NCBI GenBank assembly: GCA_012295275.1
Contig: CM022677.1
Span: forward strand, 5,083,597 to 5,147,596
Origin: Chrysomallon squamiferum
Lineage: Eukaryota > Mollusca > Gastropoda > Neomphalida > Peltospiridae
Length of the DNA stretch: 64,000 nucleotides
Direction: 5' to 3'
The position numbers were made by a program, and so were the translations under genes. Below are positions 12,304 to 26,654 of the stretch, in pieces; positions within the stretch are counted from its first letter, which is position 1; each line of letters starts with the position of its first letter. The notes under the pieces are model-generated. The model was given only the letters and a program-made list of their open reading frames with translations, searched no databases and had not been told where the DNA came from.

Positions 12304-13079
12304 ATTAATGTTATACTAATCATGTTATAAGGCAGAATATTGATAAACATTATTTACACCTCAAAGTATTTGTGTAAACTGTTTAACAAATATAAATTGA
12401 TTGACAAGATAAATATATGTAATTATTTTAAATCATATTACAAAAATCATTTTTAAAATCTCTAATAATGCTTGAAGGAGGCACTGGATTGGAAAATGGA
12501 TGAAAAACAAATAAAAAATAAATAAAGAAATGCATAGCTTAATTTATGTGTTTGTTGTGTATGTGTGTTTTTGTATGCAAATGTGTGCACCAACACACAC
12601 CAATGTAAACACACATCATGGATTCATATATATTTTATTTATACTCATCAATATTCAGTCCATTCTCAGCAGCTTACCTCTATCAGAGAGGGCGTAAGTG
12701 CATGCGTGCATGTGTATGTATTGTATGCACGGATAGATAGATAGATCAGATAGATCAGATAGATCCTGAAGTCACTATCAGTAATTGCAATATATGATCA
12801 CTAGATAGGTTTCTATATTTTCAGTCGGTAAACAAAAACAATATTACTTTTTTAAATATTTAATTACCAGTTTAATCTTAAAAGCCCCTAGTGCTTGTAC
12901 AAACTTCAGCCTGTTTATCAGTAGCTCCATCCATATGCAGGACAGACAGTCGGTGTGTGGGTGACTAGGGCAGGGGGGGTGGATAGGATAAAAACGGGTG
13001 AGCTTAGGGTCCCGGACAGAAAAGGTGAGTTGAACACAAGACCTCCCGCCCTACCCAGACATTTTTCGAGATTTATCAC
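12304..13079. other. Gene-free stretch, possible SINE-like piece near 12950-13055
   Basis: Mostly AT-rich with short CA and GATA runs. On the minus strand near 13030 is cttgtgttcaactcac, whose GTTCAACTC resembles a pol III B box, in a locally GC-rich block. No good A box was found, so a tRNA-derived SINE is only a possibility. No gene seen. Confidence 0.3.
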
Positions 13080-13094
13080 ATATGGATAATTAGC

Positions 13095-13370
13095 GTACGT
13101 AAGCTTAGTGAGTACATGTCACGTAAGGGAGATAACTGTAATCGATACAATTTTCACTTTGCTTAGTGAGTACATCTCACATAAGGGACTCTAACCTGTT
13201 TGTGAACACATATCACTAAAGGGAGATAAGTCTAATCGATATAATTTTTAATTTGTTTACTGAGTACATCTCATGTAAGGAACCTAACTCTAATCCAGGT
13301 TTGTGAGCACATATCACTAAACTGTAATCAATATAGCCTTCACTTCGCCGAGTAAACTCATCCCACTTCT
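13095..13370. repeat. Degenerate tandem repeat, ~60 bp period
   Basis: Blocks of the form gtgagtacatctcacataaggga recur near 13108, 13164, 13205, 13260 and 13300, alternating with gataactgtaatcgatacaattttcac-like pieces. Copies are diverged and contain small deletions. Confidence 0.7.
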
Positions 13371-13409
13371 GGTGACACATCATTGGGGTATGACCCATGT
13401 TATTTACAG

Positions 13410-13612
13410 GGTGTCCCAGATGTAACCGAACCTGAATTGTTATGAAAAGTTACAGTTAAATGAAACAAATTTTATTTCATATAGTTACAGCAAATGTTCA
13501 AAATGCAAACCATTATTTGTAATACAGTGATGACGTCGTTCAATGGTTGATTGTTACTTTTTTGCACATTTCCGTGAAGCAGACTTGAAATCAGTGATCA
13601 TCGATTGAGCAG
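13410..13612 (-). pseudogene. mariner/IS630-like transposase C-terminus, cut by assembly gap
   Basis: On the minus strand the codons ending at TAA (13485-13487) read RRHHCITNNGLHFEHLL. This closely fits the C-terminal signature of mariner/IS630-like transposases, where a cysteine is followed by xNGGHFEHLL. Downstream (13412-13430) is gggtgtcccagatgtaac, a plausible terminal sequence of such an element. The upstream part of the gene would lie in the 200 N gap. Only about 20 residues are convincing, so intactness cannot be judged. Confidence 0.6.
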
Positions 13613-13812
13613 NNNNNNNNNNNNNNNNNNNNNNNNNNNNNNNNNNNNNNNNNNNNNNNNNNNNNNNNNNNNNNNNNNNNNNNNNNNNNNNNNNNNNNNN
13701 NNNNNNNNNNNNNNNNNNNNNNNNNNNNNNNNNNNNNNNNNNNNNNNNNNNNNNNNNNNNNNNNNNNNNNNNNNNNNNNNNNNNNNNNNNNNNNNNNNNN
13801 NNNNNNNNNNNN
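13613..13812. other. Assembly gap of 200 N
   Basis: Exactly 200 undetermined bases, the same length as the gap at 62769-62968. This suggests a fixed-size placeholder, so the true distance is unknown. Confidence 0.99.
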
Positions 13813-13894
13813 CTCGTATTTTCCTGTAATATATAATCAATAAATTGTGAAAAATAAAAAATAAAATAATAATAACACATATACTGACACATTT

Positions 13895-14150
13895 CCTTAG
13901 TTGTTATTAAAGTTTAATTGTTTTTATCACTTAACCTGTTCCATAATTCTCGATTTACACTGATTCTACATTCTGTCATATTAACTGCGCTCCTACTAAG
14001 CATGATTTTTTTTTTTTCATAAATAAAAATGAAATATTTACTCTATTTATACGGCGTTATTTGATTTTAATAACCTTTTCCCGCAATATCACCTTTCTTT
14101 CCTGTATTCTCTGATTGTTAAATACAAAATTTTTGACATTATACAGCGCC
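13895..14150 (+). repeat. Dispersed repeat, inverted partner at 54975-55195
   Basis: About 250 bases match 54975-55195 in reverse orientation, including tattgcgggaaaaggttatt and aggagcgcagttaatatgac on the other strand. The pair does not fit the spacing of the large inverted duplication, so it is more likely a separate dispersed repeat. I do not recognise the family. Confidence 0.75.
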
Positions 14151-14379
14151 GTGTTTCACAATAATATGTGGGTAAGTAACAGAAAACAACATTGCGCCGT
14201 TTCTTAAACTAAATTTTGATAACCTTGACATAGTCGAAAAAATAAAATGTTATCTTCAGTTACGGCACAGAATATTTTGATATATCTTATTAAAATCGGC
14301 ATTAACTTGATAAGATGAATAATTTTCTGCAGATAACTCGTGCCTGTCTGACTTTTCCTATTGTTAAGAGAAAGTATAT

Positions 14380-16070
14380 CAGTTAATTTTGTGAAAGGAA
14401 ATATTTCTACTATAAAATAAGAATATAATTACCAAGATATTCAGTTTTGCACCTAATAAAAAGAAAACACGGAGAAGTCTGTGAAAAGGGAAACTTATTC
14501 ATGTATTTTCACTCAGTGATTCTCTATTGTATCTATATTTATCTATTATTATTATTATATTCAGAGGTGATCTAATACAATGAAATATTAATTTTCGAGG
14601 TAAACTATAAAAATTCTTGATTTTTTAAATTTGTTTTGATAATGACGTGTAAAAATATCAGTGTTAAACAGCAGTACAGTTATTATAAGATTCAGGTAAT
14701 TTTCGCTCATTGTCTCAATTTATTCCTGTAAACTGCTGGTAGTAAAATAAAACGTAAATTCTGTCGAACGTTCTCAAATTATCTTCAGAAAACTACGCTC
14801 CTAGAAACTAAATATGATATTTATGTCATTAATTCTTGAATATAAATTGCTGAGATTCCATTAATGTAGCAGCTAGGTTTTAAAGTTATACTATTCTGTT
14901 CTTTACAAAATATGTTTAAAGTTTTGTAGAAGACTATGGATAGGCATGGGGTTTTTTTTGTGGGTTTTCTTTTTTTGGATATAACTTACAAATTATAACA
15001 ATAATACAGTAGACATCTCCTAGTAGAATAAAATGTAACTGTAATGAAATTATCAGTATTGTTTATGATACAAAACGGTGATAAATCATAATAAAACATC
15101 ACGTTATTTTCACTCAGTATCAATTTATGATATAAACGTCGCTAGTTTTATATATAAAACGTAAATTACGTCGCGTTTTACAAAACAGAAATCTTCGCTC
15201 ATCTCTGTGAATTTTAATTTTAATGTCGTTTGCTTTGCAAAATTAAATTTTGTGATCAAGTAAAGTGTAACTTCTCACGAGTTCAGTATTAATTTTTTCT
15301 TTTTTCATTCTTTCTTATTCTTTTTATTATTTTTCTTTTGTAGAGAAGAAACTGTAACTCAGTTTAACAGAAACATATTGTCACAATAGAGTGGCTTCCC
15401 CTGTATATCTAGTCATTATGTTATATATTTCTGAATTTAGAAGTCTAGCGCTGAATGCCACTATAAAATAAAAGGTTAGATTCAGATTAAAGTGATATTT
15501 GATTAACAACAGAACAGATTTCACTAGAAAGCTCTGCATGATGCTGAAAACTGAGCTTTTACTTTATAAGAATCCACTCATGTTTGTTGATACGTTGATA
15601 ATACATGATGTTAAGGAATAATATTTATGTTGTCATCATGAGCGCAGTTTTCACAGGTAATTTGAAACTGAACGGCGACATTTACTAACTCTATCAAGAT
15701 TATTCTTGAAAAGCCGATAATATTCCTTTAGCTGTATCCAAGATTATACTGACAGTTTATATATATATATTATGGTGGAAAACATAGGTAAACGTAATAA
15801 AATATCGATGTAAACAATGGTACTTTTACTACAATTTATTCGCATAAGCTGCAAAGCTGGTAGTAAATTAAAAACGTAAATTCCGTCCAGTAGTCTCAAA
15901 TTACCTTGAGAAATCTGCACTCACACAAATTAAATATAAATTATAAATATATTGTCAATATCTAACTGATTCAAATTGCATAAGCCGCACAAATACAGAA
16001 AATAACGTTATTTTTTTGATGACGTCTCATTTTTATCCGTATAAACTTTGCCAGGTACTAGAAAAAAAGT

Positions 16071-16075
<5 letters not shown>
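14380..16075 (+). repeat. Diverged AT-rich repeat family (several copies)
   Basis: A composite motif recurs: a ttattc..gtaaactg..ctggtagtaaa block, then aaaacgtaaattc.gtc, then ctcaaatta..tc..aaa.ct.cgctc. It appears near 14720-14810, 15120-15200 and 15830-15920, with a partial copy near 16030. A related piece in the same orientation is at 42240-42330. Spacing is irregular, so this is an old, eroded satellite or repeated element. No gene seen. Confidence 0.5.

Positions 16076-16142
<67 letters not shown>
16076..16142. repeat. (TA)n microsatellite
   Basis: A pure TA run of about 67 bases. Confidence 0.97.
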
Positions 16143-19169
<3,027 letters not shown>

Positions 19170-20345
19170 ATTATAATTTACTTAACAATTTTCATTAGAA
19201 ATATATTGTTTATTATTTTCTATCAAAAAATGTCTAATCACCTCTAATTAGTAAAGCTTAAATTATATTAACATTAATTACCACCAACAAACCCTCGATT
19301 TAGCCCTGATTTAAATACTACAAAGAAATAAAAAATTGTTTTTAACAAACAAATTTTTATAATTATTCCTAATTACATAATATTCAATTATACATTAATT
19401 ACCCTAACAAACCCTTGATTTCCCATGATTTAAATAATATAAAGAAAAAAAAATTCTAGATTTCTTTTTCTTTCTTTTTACCCTTAATTACACAATTTTA
19501 GAAATACGTACACAGTGATTACATAATATTAAATATATTTACACTGATTACCCAACAAACTCTTGATTTTCCTCTGATTTAAATAATGTAAAGAAATGTA
19601 AAAAATATAATTATCCCTAATTACATCATTTTAAAAATATTTAGACAATGATTACCCCCAGCAAACCCTTGAAATCCCTGGTATTTAAATAATATAAAGA
19701 AAACAAAATCCTTTTCTTTTTCTTTTTTTTAATAAAAAATTCAGATTACCCCTAATTATATACTCTTCAATTATATTTACCAAATTACCCCCAGCAAACC
19801 CTTGATTTTCCTGATTTAAATAATGTAAAGAAACAAATGTTTAGTTTTTTCTTTAGAAAAAGTTTGATTACCCCCAGTTACATAATTTCACAAAAATATT
19901 TAGACTGCGATTACCCCAGCAAACCCTTGAAATTCCTGTGATTTAAATAACAGTAAAAAAACAAATGCTTTTTTTATTTTAATTTTTATAAAAATTCTAA
20001 TTAACCCTAATAACACAATCTTCAATTATATTTACATTGAGTACCCCAGCAAACCCTTGATTTTCCCCCCGATTTAAATAATATAAAGAAAACAAAATCA
20101 TTTTCTTTTTCTTATTCTTAATTTTTATAAAAAATTTAAATTACCCTTAATTACATACTCTTCAATTATATTTACAAGATTACCCACAGCAAGCCCTTGA
20201 TTTCAAATAATAATGATTTCTAAAAAAAGATAAAAGAAATGTTTTGTTGTTTTTTTGCAAATGTTTTTTGTGGTTTTTTTATTTTATTTTTTATAAAAAA
20301 TTCTAATGACTCCTAATTACAAAATTTTAAATATATTCTAATTTG
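19170..20345. repeat. Tandem array of ~130 bp units
   Basis: A block built around caaacccttgattt with a following gatttaaataatgtaaagaaa recurs about eight times, near 19288, 19409, 19558, 19665, 19796, 19921, 20051 and 20192. Each is followed by a T-rich segment and attaccccta/attacataat. Unit length varies from about 107 to 149 bases. It is a diverged local satellite without coding capacity. Confidence 0.85.
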
Positions 20346-20473
20346 AATGCTTCAAATAATTAGATGATAATGAAAATTAACACCGCTATGCAATATCATA
20401 TTCATTTTAGTTTATTTACAAAGGTGGCATTCTCTGGACAAGGAAGACTGTGATGTAAAAGCATTGTGGTGCT

Positions 20474-20557
20474 CTAGTGAACAGTTTCAAAAATGTGTCT
20501 TACAACATTTTCAACTGAAGTGCTGGCTGAGGCAGCTTGAATCTGTTGTCTAGGATC
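20474..20557 (-). CDS. Possible terminal coding exon, unidentified gene
   Basis: On the minus strand a polypyrimidine-poor but valid acceptor (ttttgttgtag) is followed by 28 codons, including QQIQAASAS and ENVVRHIFETV, ending in TAG. Base composition is less AT-rich than the surroundings. No upstream exon was identified and I do not recognise the peptide. It may be chance or a relic. Confidence 0.25.
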   Translation of the reverse strand, partial: DPRQQIQAASASTSVENVVRHIFETVH

Positions 20558-21250
20558 CTACAACAAAATATAATAATCATTAATAAACTAAACATAAAAT
20601 AAAGTGCAAGTAAAATTTTTGTTGTCAGTTCTAACTGCATTTCACTGTCTTAGCAAGAAGAATTTTAGTCCACATTTTTATTTTTCCATCCAATTTTAAT
20701 AATAAAAATAATTTATTAAGTGTTTTTATATTCTTAATTTCAATCAGTTTAATATTATTTTTTAACTTTGATATAAAATGATTAAAAGAGCAATACTTCA
20801 GTATATTTGAATAATTCTATTAACTTGCAAATTTTTTATATTTACACTGTTTTAGTCTTTTAGTCCAGTTTACGATGACTGCCAGGAATATTAAGTAAAC
20901 AAACATTTTAAACCTATATAGCATTACATTAGTCAGTAAGTAAAATGGTCTTCTAATGCTGATTCTACTTGAAATACTAACATGATGAAAATACATTTGA
21001 GATTATTCTTACAATCTTTAATTAACCTTAAACAATCATAATAGTTACATCATTTATAATAAATTATTTGATTATTAAAATATTTAATTGTAACATTCTT
21101 TCCTGCCACTTTAATATAATTAATTTTTTGCCACTAATGAATAAATAAACCACAATCATCCTATGCATTCAGCTAATAGTTACAATAATGAATCCTTTAT
21201 GTATATGTTAAAATGTATATAAAACAAAGCCAACAATACACATGCATGTG
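20558..21250. other. Gene-free AT-rich stretch
   Basis: I see no gene or clear repeat family here; it is AT-rich sequence leading into the LINE 5' region. Confidence 0.5.
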
Positions 21251-21297
21251 ATAAAATAAGCAGTAGCCACGCTGGTCAAGAAGTCGCTATTACAAGG

Positions 21298-21890
21298 ATG
21301 TCAAATACACAGAATAACAAGATGTTCATCTGCACCATTTTATCAGTCAACACCAATTCAACAGTCTCAGCAGTCACAGTACGGATAAACCTAATGATCC
21401 CACAGTCAATATTCTGGTTTCATTTCACCAATTGAATAGTATGGAACTAACTGTACAAGATATCTGTGGTAAACTGACTGAAATTAAGAAAAAAGTACAA
21501 GATATGGAAAAGGGTATCAATTACATTCACTAACAGTTTGAAAGCAATAAGAAAAAAGTCTCAGAGATTTGAAATCTGTTGTGTCAGATATGAATAATTC
21601 TGCTCGTGAAATGAGATAATAATAATAGTATGAAACAACAAATATGTGAATTAAAAACTGAGTTTAGAAACTTAAGAGAAAAACACAATGATCTATAAAC
21701 TCGCTTCATACGTGACAATTTAATCTTTAGTGAGATACCAGAAAAAGACACAGATGAGGAGTTGAAAATGTTTATAAAAAAATGAAATGAAAGTAGAAAA
21801 TAATATTGACTTTCACAGAGCAAATTGACTGGGGAGGTAGTTCAATAGCTATAAATGGTGATAAACTGTATATCGAGGTCAGGCTGTTTA
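21298..21890 (+). pseudogene. LINE ORF1 (broken)
   Basis: A start at 21298 (MSNTQNN) and an internal segment from 21441 encode a coiled-coil rich protein. Readable blocks include MELTVQDICGKLTEIKKK, VQDMEKG, ELKTEF, then DNLIFSEIPEKDTDEEL near 21715 and an RANRLG-like piece near 21815-21840. This pattern of coiled coil plus an FSEIPE/GIPE-type RNA-binding block is typical of LINE ORF1 proteins. At least two frame breaks are present (an in-frame TAA near 21530 and a shift near 21615). It is followed without interruption by the 51 bp array. Confidence 0.7.
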
Positions 21891-21915
21891 CACTGGGAGA
21901 GGTCGGGCCAGAAGC

Positions 21916-24620
21916 CAGTAACACAAACATAACTCAGCCAACAGAAACAAGACAACAGAGATCACATAACACAAACATAACAACTCTGCCAACAGACACA
22001 AGACAACAGAGATCACACAACTCAAACATAACAACTCAGTCAACAGAAACAAGACAACAGAGATCACAAAACAAAAACATAACAACTCAGTCAACAGAAA
22101 CAAGACAACAGAGATCACACAACACAAACATATCAACTCCGTCAACAGAAACAAGACAACAGAGATCACACAACACAAACATAACAAGTCAGTCAACAGA
22201 AACAAGACAACAGAGATCACACAACACAAACATAACAACTCAGTCAACAGAAACAAGACAACAGAGATCACACAACACAAACATAACAACTCAGACAACA
22301 GAAACAAGACAACAGAGATCACACAACACAAACATAACAACTCAGACAACAGAAACAAGACAACAGAGATCACACAACACAAACATAACAACTCAGAAAC
22401 AAGACAACAGAGACACACAACACAAACATAACAACTCAGTCAACAGAAACAAGACAACAGAGATCACACAACACAAACATAACAACTCAGTCAACAGAAA
22501 CAAGACAACAGAGATCACACAACACAAACATAACAAGTCAGTCAACAGAAACAAGACAACAGAGATCACACAACACAAACATAACAACTCAGTCAACAGA
22601 AACAAGACAACAGAGATCACACAACACAAACATAACAACTCAGAAACAAGACAACAGAGATCACACAACACAAAAATAACAACTCGGCGAACAGAAACAA
22701 GACAACAGAGGTCACACAACACAAACATAACAACTCAGAAACAAGACAACAGGGATCACACAACACAAACATAACAACTCAGAAACAAGACAACAGAGAT
22801 CACACAACACAAAAATAACAACTCGGCGAACAGAAACAAGACAACAGAGGTCACACAACACAAACATAACAACTCAGCCAACAGAAACAAGACAACAGAG
22901 ATCACACAACACAAACATAACAACTCAGCCAACAGAAACAAGACAACAGAGATCACACAACACAAACATAACAACTCAGCCAACAGAAACAAGACAACAG
23001 AGATCACACAACAGAAACAACTCAGTCAACAGAAAGAAGACAACAGAGATCACACAACCCAAACATAAGAACTCTGCCAACAGAAACAAGACAACAGAGA
23101 TCACACAACACAAACATAACAACTCAGTCAACAGAAACAAGACAACAGAGATCACACAACACAAACATAACAAGTCAGTCAACAGAAAGAAGACAACAGA
23201 GATCACACAACACAAACATAAGAACTCTGCCAACAGAAACAAGACAACAAAGATCAGACAACACAAACATAACAACTCAGTCAACAGAAACAAGACAATA
23301 GAGATCACACAACACAAACATAACAAGTCAGTCAACAGAAACAAGACAACAGAGATCACACAACACAAACATAACAACTCAGTCAACAGAAACAAGACAA
23401 CAGAGATCACACAACACAAACATAACAACTCAGACAACAGAGATCACACAACACAAACATAACAACTTGGCCAACAGAAACAAGACAACAGAGATCACAA
23501 CACAAAGACTCAGACAACAGAGATCACACAACACAAACATAACAACTCAGAAACAAGACAACAGAGATCACACAACACAAACATAACAACTCAGAAACAA
23601 GACAACAGAGACACACATCACAGACATAACAACTCAGCCAACAGAAACAAGACAACAGAGATCAGACAACACAAACATAACAACTCAGTCAACAGAAACA
23701 AGACAACAGAGATCACACAACACAAACATAACAACTCAGTCAACAGAAACAAGACAACAGAGATCACACAACACAAACGTAACAACTCAGACAACAGAAA
23801 CAAGACAACAGAGATCACACAACACAAACATAACAACTCAGAAACAAGACAACAGAGATCACACAACACAAACATAACAACTCAGTCAACAGAAACAAGA
23901 CAATAGAGATCACACAACACAAACATAACAACTCAGTCAACAGAAACAAGACAACAGAGATCACACAACACAAACATAACAACTCAGAAACAAGACAACA
24001 GAGATCACACAACACAAACATAACAACTTGGCCAACAGAAACAAGACAACAGAGATCACACAACACAAACATAACAACTCAGACAACAGAGATCACACAA
24101 CACAAACATAACAACTCAGTCAACAGAAACAAGACAATAGATCACACAACAGAAACACAACAACTCAGTCAACAGAAACAAGACAACAGAGATCACACAA
24201 CACAAACATAACAACTCAGAAACAAGACAACAGAGATCACACAACACAAAAATAACAACTCGGCGAACAGAAACAAGACAACAGAGGTCACACAACACAA
24301 ATATAACAACTCAGCCAACAGAAACAAGACAACAGAGATCACACAACACAAACATAACAACTCGGCCAACAGAAACAAGACAACAGAGATCACACAACAC
24401 AAACATAACAAGTCAGTCAACATAAACAAGACAACAGAGATCACACAACAGAAACAACTCAGTCAACAGAAAGAAGACAACAGAGATCACACAACAGAAA
24501 CATAAGAACTCTGCCACAGAGATCACACAACACAAACATAACAACTCAGTCAACAGAAATCACACAACACAAACATAACAACTCAGCCAACAGAAACAAG
24601 ACAACAGAGATCACAGCGAC
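21916..24620 (+). repeat. 51 bp minisatellite array (about 50 units)
   Basis: Units of 51 bases (17 codons) encode variants of TETRQQRSHNTNITTQS on the plus strand. On the minus strand the same units read as a hydrophobic cysteine-rich peptide (ELLCLCCVISVVLFLLT). A recurrent short variant lacks tcaacag, giving 44-base units that shift the frame. Other units lose larger pieces. The longest plus frame (21806-22774) begins in LINE ORF1 and ends at such shifts. After the array the frame continues into TLTETSPFTQCNR, before the ORF2 endonuclease. Confidence 0.93.
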
Positions 24621-24639
24621 ACAAACCAAACTTTGACTG

Positions 24640-25135
24640 AGACAAGTCCGTTCACTCAGTGCAATAGGAAAAATGGAGGAGGACAAGTTTTACCAAGTGA
24701 AAACAGTGTGAGCAAATGTCAGAAAACTCTACATAAAAATCATAAAGAAGTACGCCCTAAAGTTTAAAACATAATAGATTTGAGATTTGAGGTTTGGTAA
24801 GTAAGCTCAGAGCTACATTTCTTAAACCACCACTAAGTATTACTGAATCACAGTGTAAATGTATTATGTGGCTGGGCACAGAAGGCAGGGTTTTACACAC
24901 AGATGATAATATTTTAATTGTATTGTACATATTCCACCAGAGAGTTCATATTATTCATCTGATGATGATTTTGATCAGCTTGAAAATGAATATTTTTCAT
25001 TTCTGAATAAGTATAACATGATCTGTCTTATTGGTGACTTCAACAGCTGATGATAATGATTTTATTATTATGGAAGAAAAAGAATATAGTGTTTTAATCA
25101 CTGATGATGTATTTGAACTTAAGAGGTTAAATATA
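24640..25135 (+). pseudogene. LINE ORF2 endonuclease part 1 (duplicate B)
   Basis: Translated blocks include KCIMWLGTEGRV, SSDDDFDQLENEYFSFLNKYN and ICLIGDFNS. The last matches the GDFN motif of AP-endonuclease-like LINE domains. Frame changes and stops show it is dead. The same blocks occur at 1-428. The segment stops exactly at a TTAA target site. Confidence 0.75.
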
Positions 25136-25364
25136 TTAACCCTTTGAACCTGCCAGACTGGTGTTCCAGCCTGTGCATATAGTATATGTGCTACAGTCAA
25201 TGCACATTTGGTCAAATGCCTCTGACCGCTAGTCATTTGGCCAGATGACTGAAAATGAGTGCCCTCAGTTTGACAGATTGCCTGATAGGCAAGAAGTATG
25301 CCAGTGTTACCAGGGATTCTACTGAACTGTTTAAGTCAACGTGCACTGTTAGACTGTTGGTGTT

Positions 25365-26570
25365 AAATTTGTGCAGTTTCACAAGAACTCGAGTTTCAAT
25401 GCTGGAATAAAACAGTCACCTTGTACAACCTTATTTGGCATTGAAGCCAGGTTTGACTTCCTTGTCGTTACCACATGATGTTATCAAGAAGCTACAGAAA
25501 AAAGATGACTTACTAGACATTCTGTCCAGCAGCTCAACTCAACCTGTATCAGTAACAACTCAACCTCTACCAGAAACAACTCAACCTCTACCAGAAATGA
25601 CTCAACCTCTACCAGAAACAACTCAACCTCTATCGGAAACGACTCAACCTCTACCAGAAACAACTCAACCTCTACCAGAAATGACTCAACCTCTACCAGA
25701 AAGGACTCAACCAATTACAAGAAACAACTCAGCCTCTATCAGAAACCACTCACCCTCTACCAGAAACAACTCAACCTCTACCAGAAACAACTCAGCTCTA
25801 CCAGAAACTCAACCTCTACCAGAAAGGACTCAACCTCTACCAGAAACAACTCTACCTCTATCAGAAACAACTCTACCTCTACCAGAAACAACTCAACCTC
25901 TACCAGAACAATTCAACCTCTATTAGGAAACTCAACCTCTACCAGAAAGGACTCTACCTCTATCAGAAACAACTCTACCTCTATCAGAAACAATTCTACC
26001 TCTACCAGAAATGACTCAACCTCTACCAGAAACAACTCAACCTCTACCTGAAACTCAACCTCTACCAGAAACGACTCAACCTCTACCAGAAACAACACCT
26101 CTATCAGAAACAACTCAACCTCTACCAGAAACAACTCAACCTCTATCAGAAACAACTCAACCTCTACCAGAAACCACTCAACCTCTACCAGAAACAACTC
26201 AACCTCTACCAGAAACCACTCAACCTCTACCAGAAACAACTCTACCTCTACCAGAAACAACTCTACCTCTACCAGAAACAACTCAACCTCTACCAGAAAC
26301 CACTCAAACTCTACCAGAAACAACTCAACCAAAGAGCAGCATAGACAAGAAAAGAAAGCTTGCAGTAGCCACACAACAGAAATAAGCCGAGCGTGTTGTT
26401 AATCGAAGTCGTGTGATTGTGAATCTGACATTAACAGTGTGTCACTTTGTCAAGCCAATAAATAGGAGTCTCAACATGTGGTCAGGGTTTCATCAAGTGC
26501 AGTTGTAATGGACCTAAGAAATTTCGGAGTAAGCGATGTGCTTGTTTCAAAAATAATGCCTGGAAATTTT
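25365..26570 (+). pseudogene. KRBA2/SCAND3-like integrase C-terminal tail (duplicate B)
   Basis: The order is LKPGLTSLSLPHDVIKKL with KKDDLLDIL (25438-25520), the ETTQPLP array, SSIDKKRKLAVATQQK (26333-26381), then a degraded SQHVVRVSSS/GFIKCSCNGPKK block and KRCACFKNN (26470-26560). Compared with duplicate A, the PIPSVDRGxGDPRNIL to FDLCPQRLL block has been deleted near 26420. The tail belongs to a family of integrase-bearing transposon-derived proteins. No DDE core is present, so it is a captured or remnant piece, not a functional enzyme. Confidence 0.65.
25530..26335 (+). repeat. 21 bp minisatellite encoding ETTQPLP (duplicate B)
   Basis: The same 21-base unit as at 938-1545, here longer and more irregular. 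Variants such as EMTQPLP and ERTQPLP occur, and small deletions change the frame around 25795, 25920 and 26050. Alternative open frames in both strands arise from the repeat and should not be read as genes. Confidence 0.9.
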
Positions 26571-26654
26571 AGTCATTTTAGTCATATGAAGCTTCGATAA
26601 TAATTTATTGACAAACAATTACAGTTTTTGGAGTATTTTTGCCATAAACATCAG

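Noticed and set aside
12950-13055. tRNA gene or clear SINE
   Set aside because: Only a B-box-like motif is visible; no A box or cloverleaf could be assembled by eye.
13554-13892. Open frames crossing the N gap
   Set aside because: Undetermined bases cannot support a coding call; only the transposase C-terminus outside the gap was kept.
21806-22774. 322-residue open frame as a host gene
   Set aside because: It starts inside LINE ORF1 and is otherwise a 51 bp repeat; the frame ends where short units shift it.
21916-24620. CRISPR-like array
   Set aside because: Units are contiguous without unique spacers, and the genome is eukaryotic.
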